From contig JAJYGT010000092.1 in the NCBI GenBank assembly GCA_021785005.1, positions 1 through 32,517 on the forward strand: a stretch of DNA of 32,517 nt, written 5' to 3'. Shown piece by piece: positions 25,123 through 32,517 of this stretch. The position numbers were made by a program, and so were the translations under genes. The first letter of the stretch is position 1. The number at the start of each line of letters is the position of its first letter. The stretch comes from Actinomycetes bacterium. GTDB taxonomy: Bacteria; Actinomycetota; Acidimicrobiia; Acidimicrobiales; Acidimicrobiaceae. Below the pieces are notes generated by a model. The model was not told the DNA's origin. It saw nothing but the letters and a program-made list of their open reading frames with translations, and searched no databases.

Positions 25123-25130
25123 CAATTAAA
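25123..25130. repeat. Target-site duplication, right copy
   Basis: CAATTAAA directly follows the right inverted repeat and equals 18840-18847. Confidence 0.9.
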
Positions 25131-25476
25131 ATAACGTGGTTGTTAGCTATTGCTCAATAATTATTTGCTGTCCGTAGGGCTGATCCTTGATGGGTTGTCA
25201 AAAAGTCCTTGACAAAGAGGTCAAACGTGTAATATAGCCGCCGAAATCTTATGGGGGGAGAGGAAATTCGCGAAGCGAAGGCCTTGTAGGCAATTCTAGC
25301 GCTACCGATAACCATGTTTACCATGTGGCAGTATTTCCCAGTGAGGGAATCACGTGCAACGCACACCCCCAGCTTCCACACAACCAGACGTATCGCATTT
25401 TTTGGTTCGTCACAAAATAACTACGTACTTCTTATGTACCACTGACAAGTGAAAGAAGTTAAAATGAGCCGTGAAA
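25131..25476. other. Stretch between transposon and tRNA-Thr
   Basis: No supported gene. A 75-codon minus-strand frame (25154-25381) matches nothing I know. A short inverted repeat TTGTCAA/TTGACAA lies at 25195-25215. Sequence character resembles the decayed DNA left of the transposon. Confidence 0.45.
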
Positions 25477-25552
25477 TGGAGCCCGAGAGGAGATTCGAAC
25501 TCCTGACCTGCTCATTACGAGTGAGCTGCTCTACCGACTGAGCTACCCGGGC
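25477..25552 (-). tRNA. tRNA-Thr (anticodon CGT), CCA encoded
   Basis: On the minus strand the cloverleaf reads acceptor GCCCGGG with CTCGGGC (one G-T pair), D arm GCTC/GAGC, anticodon stem GCTCA/TGAGC with loop CTCGTAA giving CGT, and T arm AGGAG-TTCGAAT-CTCCT. The discriminator is T, and CCA follows directly (25479-25477). It marks the return to backbone and lies about 30 bp downstream of the holB stop, so it may be transcribed with holB. Confidence 0.96.
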
Positions 25553-25581
25553 ATAATATAACGAATTAATCCTAGCGAGAA

Positions 25582-26646
25582 TTATCCAAGCGCACCCAAC
25601 AATGTACCCAAGACAATTTGTTCAGATACCCCCGCGTTTAGCTTGAACATCGATTCTTGAACCAAAGCACATTGCTCCACAAAATCATCTAATCCAGAGG
25701 TTCCAGCCACCGTGGTTTCCTTCACAATAGATAAATATATGCCAAATCCCAATGTGAGTTCGCGGCGGCGACGATACCTTAGTGTTCGAGCTTGTTCAAG
25801 TTCAAGCTCTTTGATCAGCACCTTTGTACCGCTCGAGCCCTTGGCATTTTCTCGAAGCGTTTGCACTTCAATTTGCTGCTGGACTTTGAATTCGCTTAGC
25901 ACCAGATCCAAAAATTCAACGATTTGCATAACTCTAGTCATAATTTGATGTCCGGAATTGTACTTCTCGCCACACAACGAGGACCACAATGCTATCCGTT
26001 CTGACATCTTTCCATCGAAGGCTAGTTCGTTGGCTTTTTTGAGATCCCCATCACAGAATCGTGCGCCAAGCTTTGCATCATCGTCGGGGACTCCCAAATG
26101 GCGAAGATAATGTTCTATTTCACCGAGTTGAAGGGGCATAAAATCTACTCGTACGCACCGTGACGCAATTGTCTTAAACTCAGGCGTTATCCCGTCCACA
26201 AGAATCAGAAACACAGTCGAAGCTGGCGGTTCTTCGATCGTCTTTAGCAATACGGGAGCGACTTCGCGTGCATTGTCAAACTTGTTAATGATAACCACGC
26301 GATACCGCGCGACATTTGGAGTCAGGCGAGCAGCTTTCACCAATTCCCGAGCGACATCAATCGGCATGACTCCCGAGCGATTTTCAATAAAGTTCAGATC
26401 TTGATGACGCGAATGCAGTACGCTCTTACAAATTGCACACTCAGCACAGCCTCCGTTTCTACACATTATGGCGGCGGCAAACGCTAACGACCATTCGTGC
26501 TTACCGGATCCATCGGGTCCCAAAAATAGGTAGCTGTTATTGATCTGATACAAGTGATCGCTAAGTTGATCGCTTACCCCAGTCTGGATCGGTATCCGCC
26601 TAAATACCTCAGGCACATGACGAGCGGTTAGCGAATCAATTGTCAT
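25582..26646 (-). CDS. holB: DNA polymerase III, delta prime subunit
   Basis: It is a clamp-loader AAA+ subunit that helps place the sliding clamp on DNA. The 354-aa protein has a P-loop GPDGSGKH (43-50, with His in place of the usual Thr/Ser), a zinc site of four cysteines (Cys62, Cys67, Cys70, Cys73), the sensor region RVVIINKFDNAREVAPVLLKTIEEPP, and the SRC motif ASRCVRVDF. The C-terminal half is less conserved. Overlap of 11 bp with tmk is the classic tmk-holB arrangement. Confidence 0.9.
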   Translation of the reverse strand: MTIDSLTARHVPEVFRRIPIQTGVSDQLSDHLYQINNSYLFLGPDGSGKHEWSLAFAAAIMCRNGGCAECAICKSVLHSRHQDLNFIENRSGVMPIDVARELVKAARLTPNVARYRVVIINKFDNAREVAPVLLKTIEEPPASTVFLILVDGITPEFKTIASRCVRVDFMPLQLGEIEHYLRHLGVPDDDAKLGARFCDGDLKKANELAFDGKMSERIALWSSLCGEKYNSGHQIMTRVMQIVEFLDLVLSEFKVQQQIEVQTLRENAKGSSGTKVLIKELELEQARTLRYRRRRELTLGFGIYLSIVKETTVAGTSGLDDFVEQCALVQESMFKLNAGVSEQIVLGTLLGALG

Positions 26647-27268
26647 TTATTTCAACCGATTCAAACGCAAAAAGCTTCAAAACGTTTTCCAAAATACGTT
26701 GAGCAACCTGTTCTTCATCGCCATCACCCGATACCCGAACCCATGAGTCTTGTTTCGCCAGGAGTGCGTAACCACTCCTAACACTCTCCTGGAACTGAGA
26801 CCCGAGCGCCTCAAAGCGATCATCATGGCGCAGGGTTTTGGGTGGACGAAGCGTCGGCGATTCAAGGAGAATCGTCATATCAGGTAGAAGACCATTAGTT
26901 GAAAAATCAATTAGTGTCCGGAGTGAAGCGATATCCATTCCTCTTCCATAGCCTTGATAGGCCAAAAATGAACCAACAAAGCGATCTACAATTACCGTCG
27001 TGCCGCACGCAAGTGCAGGCTCAATTAATTCTTCACAATGCTGCGCACGAGCGGCAGACATAAGTAGAGCTTCAGCACGCAGCGAAACATTCTTTTCAGA
27101 AGTCATCAAATCCCTCACTGCTTCTCCGAGCAAGGTGCCACCTGGCTCACGCGTCACAACCGTTTGATGACCGAGTTCACTCAATAAGTCACCAAGTTTT
27201 TGAACTTGCGTGGACTTTCCCACGCCGTCTAGTCCCTCAACTGCAATGAAATGTCCCCGACTAGGCAA
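26636..27268 (-). CDS. tmk: Thymidylate kinase
   Basis: It phosphorylates dTMP to dTDP. It has the P-loop FIAVEGLDGVGKSTQ, the DR(E/x) motif region TREPGGTLLGEAVRDL, SAARAQHCEELIEPAL, and VIVDRFVGSFLAYQGYGRG. I prefer the TTG at 27268 (210 aa), which has AAAGGA five bases upstream and places the start just before the P-loop as usual; a GTG at 27295 is the alternative and would overlap topA by 35 bp. It overlaps holB by 11 bp, so topA, tmk and holB are probably one transcript. Confidence 0.93.
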   Translation of the reverse strand: MPSRGHFIAVEGLDGVGKSTQVQKLGDLLSELGHQTVVTREPGGTLLGEAVRDLMTSEKNVSLRAEALLMSAARAQHCEELIEPALACGTTVIVDRFVGSFLAYQGYGRGMDIASLRTLIDFSTNGLLPDMTILLESPTLRPPKTLRHDDRFEALGSQFQESVRSGYALLAKQDSWVRVSGDGDEEQVAQRILENVLKLFAFESVEINDN

Positions 27269-30020
27269 CGCTATCCTTTGCGTCTGGTTGCGCACTGCTT
27301 GAAATTCTACCGGAACTGCGTGCAGTGCTCCTCGGAGTCACTGCTTTGCGTTTACTTGCTGTAGATCTCGGCGAACTTCTACGCTTTGGCTTTTCAGAAG
27401 CGCTCTCATTTGGATCAATTGAACCGCGCTTTTCGGCCAGCAACTCAATAGCTCGCTCCAACGTAAGTCCCTCGTCTACTTCGTATTGTTTTACGGAGCA
27501 GTTCACCTTACCGTCAGTAATGTAAGGTCCAAATGAGCCCGATCTCAAGGTGATAGTGTTACCATCTGGATCTGCTCCTAGAACAACAGATGTAGCGGAT
27601 CTTCGTCTTCCTGCCTGGGGTTGATTGAGCAACTCAAGAGCACGGGGCAGCTCTATCGTCAAGAGTTCTGAGTCGCTTTCTAAATTGCGCGAAGTCACCC
27701 CCCGTTTGATGTACGGACCAAATTTTCCATTAGCCGCTACGATCTCTTGTTTGGTAATCGGATCTTGACCAACTATGCGAGGCAGTGAAAGTACCGTAAC
27801 GGCATCTTCTAACGTCATGGTGTTTGCATTCATGGTCGACAAAGGGGAGCCCGTGCGCGGTTTGGTACCTTTTGGCAAAAGTTCAGGATCTCCCAACTGT
27901 ACAAATGGACCAAAACGACCAACTTTTACAAAAATAGGTTCGCCAGAATCTGGGTGGACACCTAAAAATCGGTCCGCGACTGTCGTGGAAATAAGCTCCA
28001 TTGCTTTATTCAGAGTTAATTCGTCCGGTGCTAATCCATCGGGTACAGGAACAGTCTTTTCTCCGACCTGAAGAAATGGACCAAACCGTCCAATGCGCAA
28101 CACGCAATCTACCCCGTCGGGTGTGACGCCAAGAGAAATCGAATTTATCACTCGAGGATCAATTCGATCAAGCTGTTCACTTACCAACTCCTTTAGTCCC
28201 GGGTTCACATCACCAAAATAAAACTCTTTCAGATACGGCACCACAGGAAGTTCTCCATTAGCAATTTTGTCTAAAGAGTCTTCAAGTCCAGCTGTAAAAT
28301 TGTAGTCCACCAGGTCTGTGAAGAATTGCTCTAATAATCCAACGACAGCAAATGCCACAAAAGACGGTACTAGTGCCGTGCCCTTTTTAAACGCATAGCC
28401 TCGATCTAAAATTGTTGCGATAATTGAACTGTAGGTACTTGGCCGACCAACACCAAGTTCTTCCAAAGATTTGATTAGCGAAGCTTCGGTAAAACGTGGT
28501 GGGGGATTTGTTGCGTGCGGTTCAAAGGATACATCTGCCACAAGGCACCTGTCGCCCTCAGTAAAATTCGGAAGCACTACTTCAGATTCTTCATTCTCGG
28601 TCTCAGTTTCATCAGTATCTTCCACATACACCCTGAGAAATCCGAAGTGGTTTATGGTGCGTCCACTGGCACTAAAATGAGCCGCTTGCGGCGTAACGCT
28701 GACGCTTTGGCTATCGCCTATAGAGGTCTCTGGTTCAATATCACATACGAACTTCACCGAAATACTCGTTCCGGTCGCGTCCGTCATTTGCGAAGCAACT
28801 GTACGCTTCCAAATTAGTTCGTACAACTTGGCCTCGTCAGATCGAAGATGCAAGGACGCCGATCTAGGATCTCGCCAACTATCACCTGCTGGCCTGATCG
28901 CCTCATGAGCTTCTTGGGCGTTCTTGACAGCATTTCGATAATCGCGATGCGTAGCGGGCAAGAACTCGCTCCCATAGCTATTTTTTACGATTTTTCTGGC
29001 CTCAGTTAAAGCTGCATCTGCCAGATATGTTGAGTCAGTCCTCATGTAAGAAATCAGACCGTCTTCATAAAGACGTTGCGCCGCAGCCATTGTGCGCTTA
29101 GAGGAAAAGCGCAACTTTCGCGCTGCTTCTTGTTGCAGTGTAGAGGTACGAAATGGCGGCGCCGGACTCCTCTTGTACGGTTTTCTCTCCACCGAAGTTA
29201 CGGTTAGTTCCTTATTGGAGATCGCCAGCGTTAGCACTTGACAATCGACCTCTCGTAGAATAACAACATCTGCTTTAGTGGACCTGGACTTCTCTCGCAG
29301 AAGTCCGTCAGGTCCAAAATCTTTCCCAGTTGCAATTTTGGTGTCGTCTAACGCTATCAAACTCGCCTTAAAGGCTGCAGATTCTTTCGCCGACAACACC
29401 GCCATCGAACAATACGATGCTGAAGTGAATTTCATTCGTTCGCGTTCGCGTTCCACCAAAATCCGGGTAGCAACACTTTGAACTCGTCCGGCTGATAAAG
29501 CGGGTTTGATTTTTTTCCAAAGTACCGGGGAAACTTCGTAACCGTATAGTCGGTCAAGAATTCTCCGAGCTTCCTGTGCATTTACTAGGCCTTGGTCAAT
29601 TGCTCGGGTGTTTTCAATAGCTTGGAGAATCGCGGATTTTGTTATCTCATGAAAAACCATGCGTCTTACTGGTACTTTTGGCGCAAGGACCTCAACAAGA
29701 TGCCACGCTATTGATTCACCTTCTCGGTCCTCGTCTGTAGCAAGCAAAACTTCACTGGCATCTAACAAAAGAGATTTGAGGCGCTTAACTTGATTTTTGC
29801 TTCGATCGGGGACGATATAAAGCGGTTTAAAGTCGTGCTCAACGTCTACTCCCAGGCGTGCCCACGCCTGTTTCTTTAGTGCCGCAGGAATTTCAGCAGC
29901 ACTCTTTGGCAAATCTCTAATATGACCGATGGAGGACTCTACTAGATATTCATCACCTAAAAATTTTGAAATAGTCTTGGCCTTAGCCGGAGACTCAACA
30001 ATCACAAGTGGTTTGGCCAT
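27261..30020 (-). CDS. topA: DNA topoisomerase I (type IA)
   Basis: It relaxes negative supercoils through a transient 5'-phosphotyrosine bond. The 919-aa protein has the Toprim domain LVIVESPAKAKTI (Glu9) and LLATDEDREGESIAWH (Asp96, Asp98, Glu100), the cap region LYGYEVSPVLWKKI and LSAGRVQSVA, and the catalytic Tyr325 in GLISYMRTDST. After about residue 640 come four topoisomerase C-terminal repeats recognisable by GRFGPFLQVG, GRFGPFVQLG, GKFGPYIKRG and GSFGPYITDG, and then a basic Ser/Arg/Lys tail. There are no zinc-finger cysteines, as usual for actinobacterial enzymes. ATG start, with AGGTAGG rather far upstream. Confidence 0.97.
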   Translation of the reverse strand: MAKPLVIVESPAKAKTISKFLGDEYLVESSIGHIRDLPKSAAEIPAALKKQAWARLGVDVEHDFKPLYIVPDRSKNQVKRLKSLLLDASEVLLATDEDREGESIAWHLVEVLAPKVPVRRMVFHEITKSAILQAIENTRAIDQGLVNAQEARRILDRLYGYEVSPVLWKKIKPALSAGRVQSVATRILVERERERMKFTSASYCSMAVLSAKESAAFKASLIALDDTKIATGKDFGPDGLLREKSRSTKADVVILREVDCQVLTLAISNKELTVTSVERKPYKRSPAPPFRTSTLQQEAARKLRFSSKRTMAAAQRLYEDGLISYMRTDSTYLADAALTEARKIVKNSYGSEFLPATHRDYRNAVKNAQEAHEAIRPAGDSWRDPRSASLHLRSDEAKLYELIWKRTVASQMTDATGTSISVKFVCDIEPETSIGDSQSVSVTPQAAHFSASGRTINHFGFLRVYVEDTDETETENEESEVVLPNFTEGDRCLVADVSFEPHATNPPPRFTEASLIKSLEELGVGRPSTYSSIIATILDRGYAFKKGTALVPSFVAFAVVGLLEQFFTDLVDYNFTAGLEDSLDKIANGELPVVPYLKEFYFGDVNPGLKELVSEQLDRIDPRVINSISLGVTPDGVDCVLRIGRFGPFLQVGEKTVPVPDGLAPDELTLNKAMELISTTVADRFLGVHPDSGEPIFVKVGRFGPFVQLGDPELLPKGTKPRTGSPLSTMNANTMTLEDAVTVLSLPRIVGQDPITKQEIVAANGKFGPYIKRGVTSRNLESDSELLTIELPRALELLNQPQAGRRRSATSVVLGADPDGNTITLRSGSFGPYITDGKVNCSVKQYEVDEGLTLERAIELLAEKRGSIDPNESASEKPKRRSSPRSTASKRKAVTPRSTARSSGRISSSAQPDAKDSVA

Positions 30021-30164
30021 TTCGCTGATACAACCTACCTAACTCTGGTCTTTACCACATCCACTTCTTCGACCATTTACAATACGGCCTTTTTGTGAAC
30101 TCGCTCCGGAATTACACGGATTTTGTATTCAACCTAAATCATCAAAGTGAAATTAGCACCCGGT
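30021..30164. other. topA upstream region
   Basis: This 144-bp gap separates the transporter gene from topA. It should hold the topA promoter. I see no clear terminator. Confidence 0.35.
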
Positions 30165-32465
30165 CTACTGTCCATCGATTCCCTCCGCTGACAGAAACTC
30201 ATACGTAGGATTCATGATAGCAATGTGACCGTCCAAATCTCCAACAGTTCCTTCAGCAGACAAGATCCGGCCCGGATCGATCCCGGGAACTCGTCGCTTT
30301 CCTGGAAATACTAGTAATATTCCGCCCGTAGCGTCTTCCAACCTTACTGACAAGGATGCAATACTGTCCAATGGTTGAACTCGTACCGACTTCACACGTC
30401 CCACGACTTTGGCGTGTCGTCGGTAAACGAGCTGGCCAATCGGTGTTGACCCGGGAAGCCGTGGAACCAGATCGACCAACATATCGCTCTTGGCGCTATC
30501 TGAATCTGAATCGTCTTTGCCGCGACGAATTCTCGCAACCTTCGAGGACGGAGACAAAACGACCTCGAACGGAATTATCGTCGCATTCACATGAGGTAAT
30601 TGACCTACCACTTTCGCAATGGCATCGGCGGTTCTGTCGTGAAGAATCTTTTGGAAAAAACCTTGATAAGTGCGCCTAGGCAATAATACGGTTACTTCTG
30701 AATCTCCAGGAGTCACAGCTTCAGCAACTAGGTCCAAAGCGGCACGATGGATTCTGCGATCCGAGCACTCAACCACCTCTAGGTCTATTTTTTTAACCCC
30801 GAGTCGACTCCAATCTGACTCTAGCTTTCGCGCCTCTTTTGGATCAAGCTCGATATGAATTGCCCGAATTTCATCTGGCACCAACGCTCGTGCGTACTGC
30901 AGCGCACGTGCCGTTGCCAAATCTAGTGTTTCAACGAACAATACTACCTTGTGCTTGCGTAATACTGGAACGTCACATGCAATTGCCACATCGCGTTCCA
31001 ATCGCTCTTCTTCGGCCATATATTGCCGGTTCAAGCGGATAAAAATCAATACTAAAATTGGAGCTACCACAACAACCACCCAAGCTCCCTGGGTAAATTT
31101 TGTCACTAAAAATACTATGACCACAATTCCTGACAAAACCGACGAAATCAGGTTGATAGTAAAGGCTTTTTTGTACCCGGGCTCGCGCAACTTTAAGTGA
31201 TGCTTTAGCATTCCAGTTCCGGCCATGGTAAAACCTGTAAAGACTCCAATGGCATACAGCGCAACTAGCGCCGAGACTCGTGCATTCGTTCCTATCAAAA
31301 TCATCTCAGAAACGCCGGTCAAAAGTATTATGCCATTTGAAAAAGCAAGTCTATGACCCCGACGCGAGAACTGCCTTGGTAAGAAGGAGTCTTCAGCAGC
31401 AAACGATACCAAGTAGGGGAATCCATTAAAACTAGTGTTAGCCGCAAAAATTAAGATGAAATAAGTGCTGATTTGCAACGAATAGTAAAGTATTTTGCCC
31501 GCGACGCTCGGACCATAAACGGTCTCGGCAATTATTGAAATGACCGTTGGCGTTCCAGAAATTCTTGGCATTGGGTGAATATACTCAGCCAAAAACGACA
31601 GTCCAAAAAACAGCGTACCCAAGATCAATGCCATGTACACCAGGACCTTGCGAGCGTTTTTCCATTGAACAGGGCGAAATAGGCTTACACCATTTGAAAC
31701 AGCTTCGATACCGGTCACAGCAGTACCACCATTGGCAAATGCCTGCAAAAAAATAAAGAGCGACGCACCCATTAATAGACCCGAGCCTGCGTGACCCGGA
31801 GTGTAACCACCGGCAACATGAAGTGGAAGCTCTTTAATTTTTCCGGTGAAAATCTTCAGAATCCCGGCAAACAGCAAAATTAGCATGTTGCCGATGAAAA
31901 AATAAGCTGGGAAAGCGAACATTCTTCCAGCCTCTTTTATGCCCCGCAGGTTGCCATAGGCTAACAAAATAACAAATACCAAAGAAAGGTAGAGGTTGTA
32001 CGGCGCCAGTGCTGGAACTGCTGACGAAATGGCATCAACACCCGCCGCGACTGAAATTGCTACCGTTACCGTGTAGTCAATCATGATCGCAACGGCGGCA
32101 ATTTGCGCGATTCGTGGTCCAAAATTATCCCGAGCGACCACATAGGCTCCCCCTGCACGGGGATAAGCTTTTATAACCTGGAAATATGAAGCTGCGACCG
32201 ATGCCAGGATCACCAAAATTAAAACACTGATCGGCACCACCAATGAGAATGCAGCAATTCCGACTATCGGTATCAAAACGGTAATTATCTGTTCCGTCGC
32301 ATAGGCCGATGAAGAAATGACGTCGGATGACAATACCGCCATCGCGGTAAAGTTATCAAGTCGCTCACTCGCCATAGCTTCATTCACCAATGGTCGTCCA
32401 AGAAGTTTATTTTTTAGCCGATAGGACCGAGTTTCAGGTAGATCGTAGGAATTCAACGTAGCCAT
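30165..32465 (-). CDS. KimA-like APC-family transporter fused to an OB-fold domain
   Basis: The 766-aa protein opens with YRLKNKLLGRPLVNEAMASE and AMAVLSSDVISSSAYATEQI, the hallmark of the KimA (YdaO) group of APC-superfamily potassium importers. About 12 transmembrane helices follow to residue 480. A cytosolic USP-like domain covers about 505-635 (HKVVLFVETLDLATARALQY). The last 90 residues (about 676-760: VVGRVKSVRVQP, LEDATGGILLVFPGKRRVPG, IAIMNPTYEFL) match the small OB-fold proteins encoded separately near such permeases in actinobacteria. Potassium as substrate and control by c-di-AMP are inferred from Bacillus KimA; many annotations call these amino acid permeases. ATG start with a weak ribosome-binding site; only 52 bp of upstream sequence is available. 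Confidence 0.82.
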   Translation of the reverse strand: MATLNSYDLPETRSYRLKNKLLGRPLVNEAMASERLDNFTAMAVLSSDVISSSAYATEQIITVLIPIVGIAAFSLVVPISVLILVILASVAASYFQVIKAYPRAGGAYVVARDNFGPRIAQIAAVAIMIDYTVTVAISVAAGVDAISSAVPALAPYNLYLSLVFVILLAYGNLRGIKEAGRMFAFPAYFFIGNMLILLFAGILKIFTGKIKELPLHVAGGYTPGHAGSGLLMGASLFIFLQAFANGGTAVTGIEAVSNGVSLFRPVQWKNARKVLVYMALILGTLFFGLSFLAEYIHPMPRISGTPTVISIIAETVYGPSVAGKILYYSLQISTYFILIFAANTSFNGFPYLVSFAAEDSFLPRQFSRRGHRLAFSNGIILLTGVSEMILIGTNARVSALVALYAIGVFTGFTMAGTGMLKHHLKLREPGYKKAFTINLISSVLSGIVVIVFLVTKFTQGAWVVVVVAPILVLIFIRLNRQYMAEEERLERDVAIACDVPVLRKHKVVLFVETLDLATARALQYARALVPDEIRAIHIELDPKEARKLESDWSRLGVKKIDLEVVECSDRRIHRAALDLVAEAVTPGDSEVTVLLPRRTYQGFFQKILHDRTADAIAKVVGQLPHVNATIIPFEVVLSPSSKVARIRRGKDDSDSDSAKSDMLVDLVPRLPGSTPIGQLVYRRHAKVVGRVKSVRVQPLDSIASLSVRLEDATGGILLVFPGKRRVPGIDPGRILSAEGTVGDLDGHIAIMNPTYEFLSAEGIDGQ

Positions 32466-32517
32466 TGCGGCCGGTTGTTCGTCAAAACGCCTTGCGCCCT
32501 TGAATCGTTCATTAAGA

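Noticed and set aside
25154-25381. 75-codon minus-strand frame between transposon and tRNA
   Set aside because: There is no recognisable family, ribosome-binding site or operon context.
25477-25552. tRNA-Thr as an integration site for the island
   Set aside because: I looked for a copy of the tRNA 3' end elsewhere in the island and found none. There is no integrase gene, and the transposon boundary is already explained by its own inverted repeats and duplication.

Overview
The window looks like actinobacterial chromosome, most likely from the class Acidimicrobiia (inference). The evidence is a CarD regulator, a SigR/RsrA-type sigma and anti-sigma pair, a DUF2342 zinc metalloprotease next to tilS, a large DNA topoisomerase I with C-terminal repeats and a basic tail, and gene order partly parallel to Mycobacterium tuberculosis Rv3579c-Rv3626c. 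Base composition is moderate rather than GC-rich, which recalls iron-oxidising acidophiles such as Acidithrix. The genus cannot be fixed from the sequence alone.

Region 1 (1-15.9 kb) is housekeeping backbone, with every protein gene on the minus strand. In order of transcription, from high to low coordinates, it holds a PH-like protein, sigR and rsrA, a small zinc-binding protein, the DUF2342 metalloprotease, tilS, hpt, the folate block folE-folP-folB-folK, the coenzyme A genes panC and coaX, lysS, carD, the isoprenoid pair ispD-ispF, rlmB, a LytR_C envelope protein and otsB. A tRNA-Thr(UGU) lies on the plus strand. Many neighbours overlap or are closely spaced. Two genes usual at this position in relatives, ftsH (between hpt and folE) and cysS (between ispF and rlmB), are absent; the first gap holds a 15-bp tandem repeat.

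Region 2 (15.9-25.5 kb) is an accessory island that is gene-poor, visibly richer in G+C within its genes, and uses the plus strand. It holds a phosphoribosyltransferase, an IstB (IS21) fragment, a perfect 17-bp-arm palindrome, and then a precisely bounded transposon-like unit. The unit runs 18848-25122 (6275 bp), has perfect 24-bp terminal inverted repeats, and is flanked by the 8-bp direct repeat CAATTAAA. Inside is a three-gene ABC-3C-type defence operon (nuclease-like effector, middle component, DUF3732 ATPase) followed by an IS110-family transposase. No transposase of the type expected to use such ends is present, so this looks like a non-autonomous defence cargo transposon with ISL3-like ends. 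This is the main discovery of the window.

Region 3 (25.5-32.5 kb) returns to minus-strand backbone: tRNA-Thr(CGU) with encoded CCA, then holB, tmk and topA, which overlap one another, and a KimA-like APC transporter fused at its C terminus to an OB-fold domain that is a separate gene in many actinobacteria.
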